Below are positions 36,069-47,989 of a stretch of DNA of 64,000 nucleotides, piece by piece. Origin of the DNA: Pseudorasbora parva. Its lineage: Eukaryota > Chordata > Actinopteri > Cypriniformes > Gobionidae. Location: assembly GCF_024679245.1 (NCBI RefSeq), contig NC_090187.1, positions 25,739,495 through 25,803,494 of the forward strand. Reading direction: 5' to 3'. The translations under genes and the position numbers were made by a program. Under the pieces are notes generated by a model, which was given only the letters and a program-made list of their open reading frames with translations, had not been told where the DNA came from and ran no database searches. Positions within the stretch are counted from its first letter, which is position 1; each line of letters begins with the position of its first letter.

Positions 36069-37114
36069 CTCACCTAAAGAATTATTAGGAACACCATACT
36101 AATACTGTGTTTGACCCCCTTTCACCTTCAGAACTGCCTTAATTCTACGTGGCATTGATTCAACAAGGTGCTGAAAGCATTCTTTAGAAATGCTGGCCCA
36201 TATCGATAGGATAGCATCCTGCAGTTGATGGAGATTTGTGGGATGCACATCAAGGGCACGAAGCACCCGTTCAAGCATATCCCAAAGATGCTCTATTGGG
36301 TTGAGATCTGGTGACTGTGGTGGCCATTTTAGTACAGTGAACTCATTGTCATATTTAAGAAACCAATTTGAAATGATTTAAGCTTTGTGGCATTATCCTG
36401 CTGAAATTAGACATCAGAGGATGGGTACACGGTGGTCATAAAGGGATGGACATGGTCAGAAACAATGCTCAGGCAGGCTGTGGCATTTAAAAAATCCCCA
36501 ATTGGCACAAAGGGGCCTAAATTGTGCCAAGAAAACATCCCCCCACACCATTACACCACCACCACCAGCCTGTATAGCGGTAACAAGGCATGATGGATCC
36601 ATGTTCTCATTTTGTTTACGCCAAATTCTGACTCTACCATCTGAATGTCTCAACAGAAATCGAGACTCATCAGACCAGGCAACATTTTTCCAGTCTTCAA
36701 CTGTCCAATTTTGGTGAGCTTGTGCAAATTGTAGCCTCTTTTTCCTATTTGTAGTGGAGATGAGTAGTACCCAGTGGGGTCTTCTGCTGTTGTAGGCCAT
36801 CCGCCTCAAGGTTGTGCGTGTTGTGGCTTCACAAATGCTTTGCTGCATACCTCGGTGGTTATTTCAGTCAAAGTTGCTCTTCTATCAGCTTGAATCAGTC
36901 GGCCCATTCTCCTCTACCACAGGACTTGTTTTTCCCCTTTCACACCATTCTTTGTAAACCCTAGAAATGGTTGTGCGTGAAAATCTTTCCCATTCTGACA
37001 TTCAGTTTGGAGTTCAGGAGATTGTCTTGACCAGCAACTGTCATGTGATTGGTTGATTAGATAATTGCAATAATGAGAAACTGAACAGGTGTTCCTAATA
37101 ATCCTAGGTGAGTG
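36069..37114 (-). mobile_element. Tc1-like transposon, second family
   Basis: TA at 36067-36068 and 37115-37116. The inner ends are CTCACCTAAAGAATTATTAG and the reverse complement of the right, CACTCACCTAGGATTATTAG, both continuing GAACACC. At about 1046 bp it lies near the usual 1.0-1.3 kb of a Tc1 element with short inverted repeats. Its coding strand is minus. Both the termini and the protein differ from the element at 8596, so two Tc1 families are present. Confidence 0.85.
36271..36848 (-). pseudogene. broken Tc1-family transposase (second family)
   Basis: The longest frame (36848-36456, 130 residues) contains a segment ending the helix-turn-helix domain (TRTTLRRMAYNSRRP), then WTVEDWKNVAWSDESRF with the first catalytic Asp, and GGGGVMVWGDVF. 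The second Asp region (reverse complement of CATTATCCTGCTG, i.e. Q-Q-D-N-A) at about 36406-36390 and the third region (N-P-I-E-H-L-W-D) at about 36305-36280 are in other frames. A normal protein is about 340 residues, so this copy is inactivated by frameshifts. It would have acted in the nucleus on its own ends. Confidence 0.85.
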
Positions 37115-37334
37115 TATACTTCACTTTTACCAGAAGAGTACGCGCATACTGAACGCGCACTGTCGGATTTTTGTGACACTACACTATTTAACTAAACATT
37201 TATTTTGGTACAAAATAGGGGGTTCCGGGTCTCAGTCGCAATGCTGTATGCACATTATAACGGGACGTTAAAACAGCAATGTAACATCTCTACTTTTAGT
37301 TCTGATGCCTGCCATGCTCTTTACATATGGGGGA

Positions 37335-37335
<1 letters not shown>

Positions 37336-37379
<44 letters not shown>
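37336..37379. repeat. (GT)n microsatellite
   Basis: A pure GT tract of about 44 bases. Confidence 0.97.
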
Positions 37380-37382
<3 letters not shown>

Positions 37383-38505
37383 GCTTAGAACTGAATCCTC
37401 TGATAAGAGCTACTGATTGCCTCTTTAGTTTCACAGACAACCTTATGTGGAAGGAGAAAGCACACGCATGCACACACACATGCTAATGAGACCTACAGTT
37501 AGGTCTTCATTCCTGCCTGCATGCCAAAACTTCTAAAGGGCCCAAAAACAGCTCAGACAAGTGTGTCCACTTGATCTCTGTTTACATGTGTGATAAGTGC
37601 TTCAACCTATTAGGCAGGCCATGGACATACAGCTTAAAAAATAATAAGAGTTCTCATGGTTAGAAGTTTTAAAAACCTCTTAAATCCTATTGTAAATGCA
37701 ATAGACTTTAGTCAGACTTTAGTAAATGCAAATGTAGGGGATAGACATTCTGTACAGTCCGCTCAAAGGTTGTACTGTCTTTTCCTTCCTAGAATTCTCT
37801 GAGCATTAGAAATCGTAAGGATTGACACAAGGTACAGAACAGTAAAACCCACTGAACACTGAACTTCTATCCCTCATCTTGTTTTTAGTTAAATATTAAA
37901 TATAAAATCAAGCACCACTGATACCGTCCCTGTATACTGTATCTGCTTCAGAAAATAAATGCAACCATAATCTGTCATAATCACAAATGAAGTTTTTATA
38001 GATGATTTTGAGAAACAGACACTCTCCACATCAGGGAAAAGGCTCTGGCAACAATTATGAGTCTCCTTGCAGTGTCTCTAAGCATTTTGCACTTTTCCAC
38101 AGCTTGTGTCTCCACCAGAATCACTCCAGAGCAATTATGTTTAGATGCTGGGTAGACATAGATTGTGAGAAAACAGAAAGAGAGGGAGAAGGTGAGAGAG
38201 AAGATTGTGAGAAAAACGATAGAGACACAACCCTTAAAAAAACACATGAGCTGCATATCAAAGCAATGGATTTGTTGGAGCCTGAGGGAGGCTGCATAAC
38301 ACTTGGAATGTGAAAGGAAAAAGCATGTAAGAAAACAGCTGGGAAAGTTCTTTTATGAGGCAGTCTCTAATGGACATGCAGCGAGAAAGCTGTTTTGAGG
38401 GCAGTTCTATTGTTCAAGATGCAGCACAAAGCCCTCAAAAAATGCAACCCAGGACAACAGCATGTCCCAAAATCACTCTTACAACACGTTTACAATTGTA
38501 CCTCT
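37380..38505. other. non-genic stretch
   Basis: No gene recognised. Overlapping short frames at 37996-38313 on both strands have no family features. Confidence 0.5.
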
Positions 38506-38509
38506 TTAA

Positions 38510-38922
38510 AGGGGATTTACTATGCAAAATTCACTTTTACATGCTTGAACATGAGTGTGTCGGCAGTGTGTGTAGACCCCGCCCTGAGTGAGCTGTACAC
38601 AGTCCGCCAAATGATAATTAAAACCAAACAAATGTTTTATTTTTTTGTTAGAGTATTCCGAGGCACAAGCTGTAAAGGCTCTGCCCTCTTCTGGAGAGAG
38701 TGGTGGAGAACAGCAGCTCATTTGCATTTAAAGTTACATGCACAAAAACATGTTTTCTTTCCACTCAAAAATGGGCATTTATGACATGATATAATACATG
38801 ATCTGTGGGGTATTTTTAGATGAAATCTAAAATCTAAATCTAATTTTCATCGACACAGACACTGCATGAGGACACCTGAGACTTATAATACATCTTGTAA
38901 AAAGTGGCATAATAGGTCCCCT
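38510..38922. mobile_element. TTAA MITE
   Basis: TTAA at 38506-38509 and 38923-38926. The ends are AGGGGATTTACTATGC and the reverse complement of the right, AGGGGACCTATTATGCC. It is 413 bp; frames inside it are not genes. Confidence 0.8.
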
Positions 38923-38926
38923 TTAA

Positions 38927-39580
38927 TGTACTACTTCCGTTGTTCTCATTTTGAAGAATGTAAAAGGTTCAGTGCTGAAGGCACACTGCCGCTGGGTGGT
39001 CATGATTATTAATGCTATCCATGATCATGTCCTAGAGAAAATTGTAAAGTCAGAGCTTAGTGCTGGAGTGTTACGAGGTTAAAGAAAAGGTTCGCATTCC
39101 TTAAGAACGATGAGTTTCTATGACAAACCCAGTTTTAAAAATATAAATATTCTAGAATTCAATATTAAATATAACTAGAGAAGTTTTATTCACTATAGAA
39201 CAAATCATCCTATAATCTGAAGCGACAATCAGACTGGCAAACCCACTGTAAAAGATGAACACAGCACTGTAATTATTTAATAGGTCTGTTTAAAAGCTTA
39301 ATTTTTGTAGTAATAAAATAGTAGTTAAAATATTTAGCACAGCAATTATTGCCTTCAGCTTATTTATCCAATTAAAACCAGCCTTCATTATGGTTTATAT
39401 TTATTGAAATGAATAGCAAATTATTGCTTCTATATACAATGATTTAATTTTTAAACAAATGTTTGATTGTAATGAACAGATATGACTTTTTGATTGACAG
39501 ATTAATTTGTTTAATTTACAATCCCTATTCTCACTGCTTTAAGTATAGCTTAAAACATTCAGGCTGATCACTATGATGAT
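38927..39580. other. non-genic stretch
   Basis: AT-rich, no gene recognised. Confidence 0.5.
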
Positions 39581-39587
39581 CAAAATG

Positions 39588-39671
<84 letters not shown>

Positions 39672-39678
39672 CATTTTG
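39581..39678. repeat. 98-bp AT palindrome
   Basis: CAAAATGATTATAT at the left is exactly inverted at the right, enclosing a pure (AT)n core. The whole can fold into one hairpin. Confidence 0.9.
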
Positions 39679-39684
39679 AGACTA

Positions 39685-40113
<429 letters not shown>

Positions 40114-41286
40114 ACACCATCCATTTTAATTTGCAAGACATCATATCTGTCTGTTTCTTCAGTATATTTTTAATATACATACAGTAGGCATCCTATAACA
40201 CAAAAAGGTGATGCAGTGTTTATTTGGCCCATATAAAAGATGCCCTTCATCAGGTCTGCAGGTACGCTACATGCCCAGAGAGCTGCCCTCTCCCCTACTA
40301 GTGTGCTAATGAACTAACACAGTCAGGAACAAACAAACACCCCTTTTGTTTTTCTTTCTTCCTCCCTCTCTTTACTAGTTTCTCTGTATTGGGTCGATCT
40401 TGTTGTGTGTAATTTGTCCTCTTACTAATCCTGGGCAGCTTTCTTCATTGATGAGTCAGCCCATGCTCTGTTCTACAGCGAGGCCTATCAAAGCATTTCT
40501 GCACTGGCTTCAGTCCACACTTTGTTCTAATCACAGTAGGACCCGTCACCTGTGTGCGAGTCCACTCTTTTCCAATCTAAGCCATATGGACACGCTCCGG
40601 GAATTGTGAGCTTACTATTCTCAGCCTCTGACTCAACCACACATGCACTGGCTGGGCATCAGCACTGTGTTTACAATCTACAACTCTGTAAGAATCCGAC
40701 CTTGTTGGTCACCTAAAGAATGAATCACGGCATCTCGTACTTATATGCCTAAACTGTCATGATGGCTGCACAGTTGGGCATGCAAATGTAAAGATACAGA
40801 CATGTAACAGCATGTTTCACTTAAACCTAATTGCCATCTCGGAAAGGTCCGGAAGGGGAGAGGACAGCATGTGGACCGGCAGACAGAGCGGCAGGCTTTC
40901 TTCTCCGAGTTAATGACAGAAATCTCATGGAGGGATTTAGGCGATCTGCTTTTTGTTTCCAGCCTTTAGAGCAAATAGCAGTGTGTAAAAAGCAGGACAG
41001 TTTTCTGAACTGCTCTGGGTTGGCTGGAAAAGAGAGTGGCATGCTGCGCAGGGCAGTATTAGATCCTGATGGATATGTTTTGGACAATCTGCTCGTGTCT
41101 GCAATTATCATAGTGATGTCCTAATGAAGAATAAGCTCCTATGTCTCACGTCTAACTGCTCATTGTAGCACAATATTCATATCTGGTCATAGCCACACTG
41201 TAAAACTAATAAGTAAACATTATTTGTTTATTTGTTATGTATTGTAAATCCCATTGGTGATCATTACATTGTCAAGTCATACATGT
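40114..41286. other. non-genic stretch
   Basis: No gene recognised. Frames at 40827-41124 overlap on both strands and show no family features. Confidence 0.5.
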
Positions 41287-42292
41287 TTAAAGAGGTCATG
41301 AGAAATCAAAAATCTCCTGGAGATTATGACATATAAAAGTCATCATATTATAAGAATATTCCTCATTAGTCCAAAAAACTCTTTTATTGTAACCAAACCC
41401 AGCGAACATTGTGGAATGTGCTTATCTATAGATAGGTGAAAGAGCACCTTTACAAAGAAAATCAATGCCTACTTCATCATTACAACTTTGGCCCCGCCCA
41501 CTTGCGTGTTAGTGAGATGACGAGGAGACAAGAACGAAGAACGATACAGGATCACTGGACTAAAAATAACATTACCTTCCAAGGGATCCTTATGCTAGGA
41601 CTGTGGTTATCTATGTTTTAACAATGTGAACGTCTCAGTTGAACATTATTTATATGTATTTAGTACATTTCACTGTGGATTCTTTGGTTAATCTGTCACA
41701 ATTTCAGTGCAGGCTTTTATGATATGACTCAACAGTAACAACCTGTAAGTAACCATGTTAATTCTAATGCCTGATCTGTGACCAGTGATTTCTGATATGT
41801 AATGATTCATGTACAGTCAGATGTTTTTGTCTATGTGTCAGTAAATAAAGCAGAGACTAAACGGTAAACTTCACATTGTTTCTCTAAGTAGGATAAAAAT
41901 AAAGTCATATTTAAACTGTGATTAAATTATATACAGAAAGCGATCAAGGAAAGCTGCCTTTGCAGTCGCTGGAGCTGTCAATCAACAGCACGAGTTTCAG
42001 TGCCAGAAATCGAGTTGCAATATTTGTGATCGGCTAAATTGCTCATCACTGCATCATTAACCTTGAAAGCAGTAATAGTAAAAATGTGCTAAATGTTTTC
42101 AAAAGAGTTCTATATGTAATGCTGAGCTATTTCATATGCAAATATGTTAGCCAATCACAGCAGTGGGGGTTTTACACTAAAGTCTTATAGCAGACACGCC
42201 CCTTCAAACAAACCATTCAAATCAGGGTATAAAAAAATTGCTTTCATTTCTAAATTATGAGCATTTTTATGTAAAAATGATACTAACATTAA

Positions 42293-43311
42293 GGGCCCTA
42301 TTTTAACGATCTGAAACGCAAGTGTCAAAGCGCGAAGTGCAAGTAACTTTGTGGGCGGGTCTCGGCGTTGTTGATATATTCTCGGCGGGATAAATGGCTC
42401 TTGCGCCCGGCGCAAATTTAAAATGGGTTGGTCTGAAGTAGCTTCATTATTCATAGGTGTGGTTTGGGCGTAACGTGAATAAACCAATATGAGCGTCATT
42501 CAACATTCCCTTTAAAAGCAGGTGCGCAAGTTCCATTATGGATTGCTATTATTATTATGGCGTATTTACAAGGCGCACGCCAGGAGCGGTTCACAGCTGA
42601 GGAGACTGATGTTCTTGTAAGAGCAGTAAAAGACAGAGAAGTTGTGTTGTATGGGGATGGGAAAAACCCACCTAAAATATCTTCGGTTAAACAGGCTTTG
42701 GTTAAACAGGTTTTTCGGTCAATTGTTTTTCCTGGTTCTTGACGGACAAACCAATTTGTCAGATGTCCTTATATACATATATGTCTTGCCACTATTGGGC
42801 AAACAGGTCTGATCCTTAATTACTACAATTAGCCTGAATAATTTGTAAGATAGATTTATGCCTATTTTTTCACATCTTCATGGCACACCACAATGATTTC
42901 CGTCATCTCATGTGTTTTTTAGTGTAACAATTTATGATTTGCAAAAATAACTGTTGCATCTGTGTAGATTACATGAGCAAAGTGTATGCGCGTTGTGCAC
43001 GCTATACATTATGGTCAAGCATGCACCCTTAAAATAGCATAATGAACAACGCGCAACGCGACACTGACTTTAGACTAGGTTTTTTCTGGTCAGTGGTGCA
43101 ATTGTTTAATGGAACAGCAAAATAGCACCAGGGATTGTTTGCGCCGGAACACGCCTCCTTTTTTGCGCTGAACCGCCCAGGGAGCGAGTTCATTCACTAG
43201 TTTAGCGACGTGCTTCTGCGGAAGGAAAAGCTTGCTTTGCGCGGGTGCAAAATAGGAATGACACATGCGTCAGTGTACAAAGTCAATTGCGCTGGGTGCA
43301 AGATAGGGCCC
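42293..43311 (+). mobile_element. PIF/Harbinger-like element nested in TTAA transposon
   Basis: The ends are GGGCCCTATTTTAACG and the reverse complement of the right, GGGCCCTATCTTGCACC. The flanking triplets are TAA (left) and TAT (right), compatible with a decayed 3-bp duplication as in PIF/Harbinger. Comparison with the uninterrupted family member at 28840 confirms that the host sequence AACATT...TAAGTGCACC is broken here. It is 1019 bp and contains a Myb/SANT-like relic. Confidence 0.7.
42557..42742 (+). pseudogene. Myb/SANT-like protein fragment of Harbinger-type element
   Basis: The 61-residue frame reads F-T-A-E-E-T-D-V-L-V-R-A-V, then REVVLYGDGKNPPKISSVKQ, and diverges. This pattern (FT-x-E-E...LV-x-x-V...R-x-x-x-L-Y-G...P-P-K) matches the start of the Myb/SANT-like DNA-binding protein that PIF/Harbinger transposons encode beside their transposase. 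The usual continuation with the second and third helices is missing, so the frame is truncated. It lies about 260 bases inside the left end, in sense orientation. Any role in binding the element's own ends is known for the family and inferred here. Confidence 0.6.
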
Positions 43312-43365
43312 TATAAGTGCACCACAGGAAACATTATAAAACAATGCAGTTCATGACCCCTTTAG

Positions 43366-44471
43366 AAAAAACAATAAGCCATGCAAGGCCATGAATGTTT
43401 TTGGTACTATTTTGAAAGTATAGCTTGCCACTCGTTACTTAGTAACAAAAGGTTCACAAATTAGTTGAAGAGATCAATACGCCAGGGAGTATACAGGAAA
43501 TCTATTTGAATCAGAATATTTTTAAATCTTGAATTTTTAATAATGTTTTTTCTTTATGAAAGCTGAAACTTGAACAAATGCACACCAAAAACAAAAGAAA
43601 CACCCATATAATGCAAATATCTATAGTAAAAATGTATAGTAAAAAAAGATTCAGTTTACCAAAGTAAACCTGTATCCAAGTTTGATTACTATTATCTCGA
43701 TGTAAATCTGCATCATTGACCCTAACTATTAGAGCACAAACCGTCCATATGGCTCAACAAATACCAGAGAGTGACTATATTGAACACTTCCCTTCCCCCA
43801 ACAATATACTACAGAGAACACCGATCTTATATAAAGCACTTATATTTAAAACAATTAGACCCAGAACATCATTAGCGACCATTAACCCAGCCTCCTTCAC
43901 TTTCCTTCAGTCTCCTGCTTCACTCTCTTACCTTTCTTAGTCTCTCTCAAAGCAACAGATCAAAGAAGTTAGAGAAGATTAAAAGCACAGTTAAAGCATT
44001 TCTCTCTGACAGCAGGCCGACAGGTACAATAGTCCCACTGAAATGCTCTCAGTCCATCACCCTTCCCCCTGTATTCTCCTGCACTAGTGATTCTGTTAAC
44101 ACTGCGTGACTGCTTAATGAATTTAATCAGAGAGAAAGATTGCAAAGTTCACCTTTGATGAGCGATGTGAGCTAAGTAACACTTCTTTGCTGGAAGAATT
44201 ATGTGTGAGGCTGTCACTGACACATTTTCAAGACTGTTGTTGCATTAACAAGTATTGGCTGAGTTTTTGGGTTTGAATCCAAATTAAATTGGATCATTTG
44301 CCATCCCTGTTTAAAACAATAATTCTCCTGAAAATATTAAAAAATCATCATATATTCACTCTTGTGTTTTTCCAAACCTTTATGCGGTTAAAGATTAGAT
44401 TAACATTTAGATAAACTTTCTTACATGTATATGTTGCAGTGTGTATCTTCTAAAGAACCCGCTTCGGATGA
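43366..44471. other. non-genic stretch
   Basis: No gene or repeat recognised. Confidence 0.5.
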
Positions 44472-44479
44472 ATTAGAAT

Positions 44480-46503
44480 TAGGGCTGGACGATATGGCCA
44501 AAATTTTGGTCGATACGATATAATTTCGATATCGATATAAACTATATAAAAGCTTTAGAAAAACTACCAAGAACTGCCACAAAGGATTTCTGTACCTACA
44601 AACTTCTGAAAAATGAATTTGTCAAGTCTATGAAACCTCCTCCTATAAAACTATAAAAAAAATTGAAATAAAAACGGTACAAATAAATTAATGTTCACCT
44701 TTTATTTGTATTTAGCCTTTATACGAACAAGAAATGTGAAATCACCGTCAAATAAACATAAGACTCACTTCGCAGACGCAGTTTATTGAGCATTTTCTTT
44801 TAAATTTTAAATTTCAGTGAAGAACGATTCATGGCGCTAGATTCTCCTTTTATGCAAAACTATAGACCTTTATCTACTGATGCACAAAAAATAAATAAAA
44901 GAAGACTCAATTCAGTGGCCTATTTGTGCTCTGTTTGAGATGAGTGCACGCTGCTTTTTGCAAGGCTTTAAACAGGAGAAAATGATACATTATCGTGAAG
45001 CCATGTCTGACCGTCTTTCACAAGCTTTGAAAGGTAATTTAAACGAGAATGAACGCATTGGTGTTAATACATGACATTGTGTGCAAATGTGGAAAGTATT
45101 AAAACAAATGTGCCACTTGCCTCTTACATAAATAGTCTACATTATTTGTAACGCTTGGCATCGTATTGTTAGACATTAGATTGATGCATCTATGTCGATG
45201 TATTGTTACACCCCTAGTCGGCACCTCTCCGGCACATTTTGCAGCACACTGAAACCTGAAGTTTAATATCAGATCTTAAGCCCCATTCCCACGGGATTCG
45301 TATATCTGGGGACCTCTGGTGATTTGTAATAATTGCAGAGAATGTCTGTGATCTTAATCCCGTGCGAATCGGCCATGTCTGTTATTTGTAAAGTAAAAAC
45401 TCCCCCGCAAATTAGCCTACCTACCATATTTCACCGAACACCGAGGTCCTGTGATAACATTAGTCCCGTGCGAATCGACATCTCTATGATTTGGCCAGGA
45501 TTAGGCGGATTGTATATACTTTTTGCAAGCTTTTTTTCTTCCTGTGAGCATTTCTATCTTTATCTTTCACGAAGAATAAAGTCTGCATTCATAATGCGCA
45601 CCGTTATGAATCCCCGTGCAGCCGCGCCCACGCGGATACTTTCACTTTAGAATGATTATCAATTTGAGAGTAATCTGATTGAATGGTGTGTTTAATATTA
45701 ACATCAATACTGTTCTGAATGAAAAACATAACAGAACAGTATTGTACAATGACAATCTTGTTTAAATAGGCGCTTTTACATTTAGTTTTGAAACTGAATC
45801 TTCCGCCGTAGATATTGTCAGCTTCTCACTCGTGATAAATTAAATCTGATTCCTGCCGCTGGTCTGAGCTCAGTTCATGACGTCTGTTCACTAACTGAAC
45901 GAAATTATATTTATTTATTAGGCTACTGTAAAATAATCAAAACGATATCGATGCCTGTTTATGATTTCATACAGCTATCTATAACGAAGACTTGACATCA
46001 TATCCGGGAGAAGTCAGTAAATTTGAGTAAAATCACAGGCTTTGCTTATCCCATGCGAATGCGCCACGCAAAACTCAGATGTGGAGGAGTCATTTTTAAA
46101 TCACAGAGGTCCGGTCCCTAGATAATAATCCCGTGCGAATAGTGCTTTAGATAGACGAACCACTTCCACGCCACTAAAGAAAGTTAGTCTTTCTTCGTAT
46201 CAACTATTTCTTTCTCCTTACTTGTGGAAGCTCGTTCAGTCACATTTGTGTTGCGGTCAGGGAAACTCTTTTTGTAGCTAAAACGTGCTGCATTGGATCT
46301 ATCAGCCTACTACTGCTGAGCACTGCGTGTCTGTGGTGTACGTCATCACGCAAGAAGCCAATCGTGTTCTGCTCTTTCTGATGGCATGCGCCCTGAACGT
46401 CAGTCATATCGAAATATCGGAAATGTGTTTAAAAATCATATCACCGTTATTGAAAAAAATTATATCGCGATATATATTGATATTGAATTATTGTCCAGCC
46501 CTA
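44480..46503. mobile_element. hAT-like transposon with exact duplication
   Basis: ATTAGAAT lies directly outside both ends (44472-44479, 46504-46511). The first 11 bases, TAGGGCTGGAC, are perfectly inverted at the right. Subterminal GATACGATATAATTTCGATA-like sequence is typical of fish hAT ends. The 2024-bp interior appears composite: a hAT-type terminus TTGTTACACCCCTA lies near 45202-45216, and another inverted-repeat element at 45277-46149. No transposase is recognisable. Confidence 0.9.
45277..46149. mobile_element. inverted-repeat element inside hAT-like transposon
   Basis: The left end (CATTCCCACGGGATTCGTAT, then CTGGGGACCTCTGGTGATTT) and the reverse complement of the right (CTATTCGCACGGGATTATTA, then CTAGGGACCGGACCTCTGTG) match over about 55 bases. 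CCCGTGCGAATCG motifs repeat internally near 45358 and 45465. The target duplication is unclear, so edges are approximate. Confidence 0.5.
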
Positions 46504-46590
46504 ATTAGAATATAATGCACAAATCCTATATGGGCTATTTTCTGATACTTTTATTGTGCAATAGTATCCTTTTTTTTTAGTGCATCCTAG

Positions 46591-46843
46591 GCAGTTGTGG
46601 CCAAATCGTTAGATAGTCAGACTGGTAACCCAAAGGTTGAGGGTTCGATTCTCAATATTGTAGGAAATGACTGAGGTGCCCTTAAGCAATGCACCTAACC
46701 CTCAATCGTGTCTACAGTTTGAAATGTGTGTGTTCACTACTCACTGCTGCTAATGTGTGCGCAGTAACTTGGATGGGTTAAATGCAGAGGACAAATTGCG
46801 AAGTTAGGGTTACCATAATTGGCCTTCACATGTCATTGCCTTT
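46591..46843 (+). mobile_element. DANA/V-SINE-like SINE
   Basis: A tRNA-like head begins GCAGTTGTGGCC with an A-box-like region, and a good B box GGTTCGATTCT at 46642-46652. A conserved central block GAGGTGCCCTTAAGCAATGC follows near 46673, and then GGGTTAAATGCAGAGGACAA near 46775, as in fish DANA/V-SINEs. It is shorter than full-length copies because part between head and core is missing. Transcription would be by RNA polymerase III from the A and B boxes. Confidence 0.75.
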
Positions 46844-47197
46844 TTGAATCTTAAGAGCCCCAGCATTGACTGTCATTAATCTGAAAAAATTATAGGATAT
46901 TCTTTAAAAGTCCCCTCTTGTGTTACAGTAGAAGAATAACACTGAAATGCTGTTTCATGCATACTGAGCTTTTTACACTGTTAAAGACTTGGATTCTCAT
47001 CCTACACATGGGGAAAGTTCCAAAAAATAAGTTGGATGTTTGATAGAGTATTTCTGTGTCTCCGTTTTTTTTTTTTTGAGCATGGGTCTGTGTGACATCA
47101 AATGGGGTGGAATGTCCTTGTATGGGACGTTTTACTCAGCTTTAGGAAGGCCGGCTGCTCCACTGCACTGCGGTCACCGGACTTCACAAAATCAACA

Positions 47198-47273
47198 ATG
47201 TCACCAAAGAAGTGTGTTTTTGATGGAGCGGCCCCAATGAGAAAGGTTCCCAGTTGTGCTTTGGAAGCAGGCG
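47198..47273 (+). pseudogene. start of a THAP-like exon, internally deleted
   Basis: ATG at 47198 begins MSPKKCVFDGAAPMRKVPSC and ends at a strong splice donor GTGAGT (47274). Several fish transposon THAP proteins start with M-S-x-K-K-C-V-F. Here the segment after the ninth residue jumps to what looks like the exon end, so the zinc-binding C2CH core is missing. This fits an internal deletion within the exon. The family assignment is from recall and has moderate confidence; the frame and donor are directly visible. The element is otherwise non-coding. Confidence 0.4.
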
Positions 47274-47989
47274 GTGAGTAAAACTGCTTCAAATGTCTGT
47301 GTAGTTGGATATCGTCGTGTAAGTAAACATCAGTAAGCAACACGATCATGTATGGTGCGATGTATGGTGTGTGTTTAAATACATTTGTTTACCACTATGG
47401 TGTCTGTTTGTTTATTGTAAAACCACCCCAAACATATTATACTAGAGGCCGCTCGCACAAAGCGCTCTTCTTCATTAAAAATGCACTACTATTCCATTGT
47501 TTTTCTATTTAAACACTAGTCTGACATGCAAAACCATCCCGTCTGCTACTGCTAACGTTTAGATGCATACAATAGTCCAACCAAACCATGGCCTCATAAA
47601 CCATGAGTAAACACACAAATATTGGCGCTAAGCAAACACAGTTACAGTCCCACACAGAGATGTCCTGCTGTTGCTGCTTCTCCTGTTCAATTTCAGCCTC
47701 CAGAAGAGATTCTGGATCATATATGTATGGTTTAATCTGATTTATTCAGGGTAACGTTTTCTTTTCCACGTTTGAGGATGTCAACGCTTTTAGACGCTCT
47801 CATGCAATAGCTGCATGCGCTCGTGATTCTTTAGCCTCCAGCCGCTCTGTGTTTTTGGAAAGACCCGGTACAGCCTATCTTTCTTTTATAAATATAATAA
47901 AACTAAAGACTTTTTGGAGATATAAAGGATGCAATACTTCTCTATAGATACTCAAGATTGACATTAGATTGAAACTGAGTGTTTCACCC

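Larger units (their letters stand above)
41291..43361. mobile_element. TTAA transposon (AGGGGTCATGA family), split by Harbinger-like element
   Basis: TTAA at 41287-41290 and TTAG (changed TTAA) at 43362-43365. The ends are AGAGGTCATGAGAAATC and the reverse complement of the right, AGGGGTCATGAACTGC. The inner part near 42120-42285 is the inverted counterpart of 28830-28990 in the element at 28788. Removing the nested element leaves about 1.05 kb. Confidence 0.8.
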
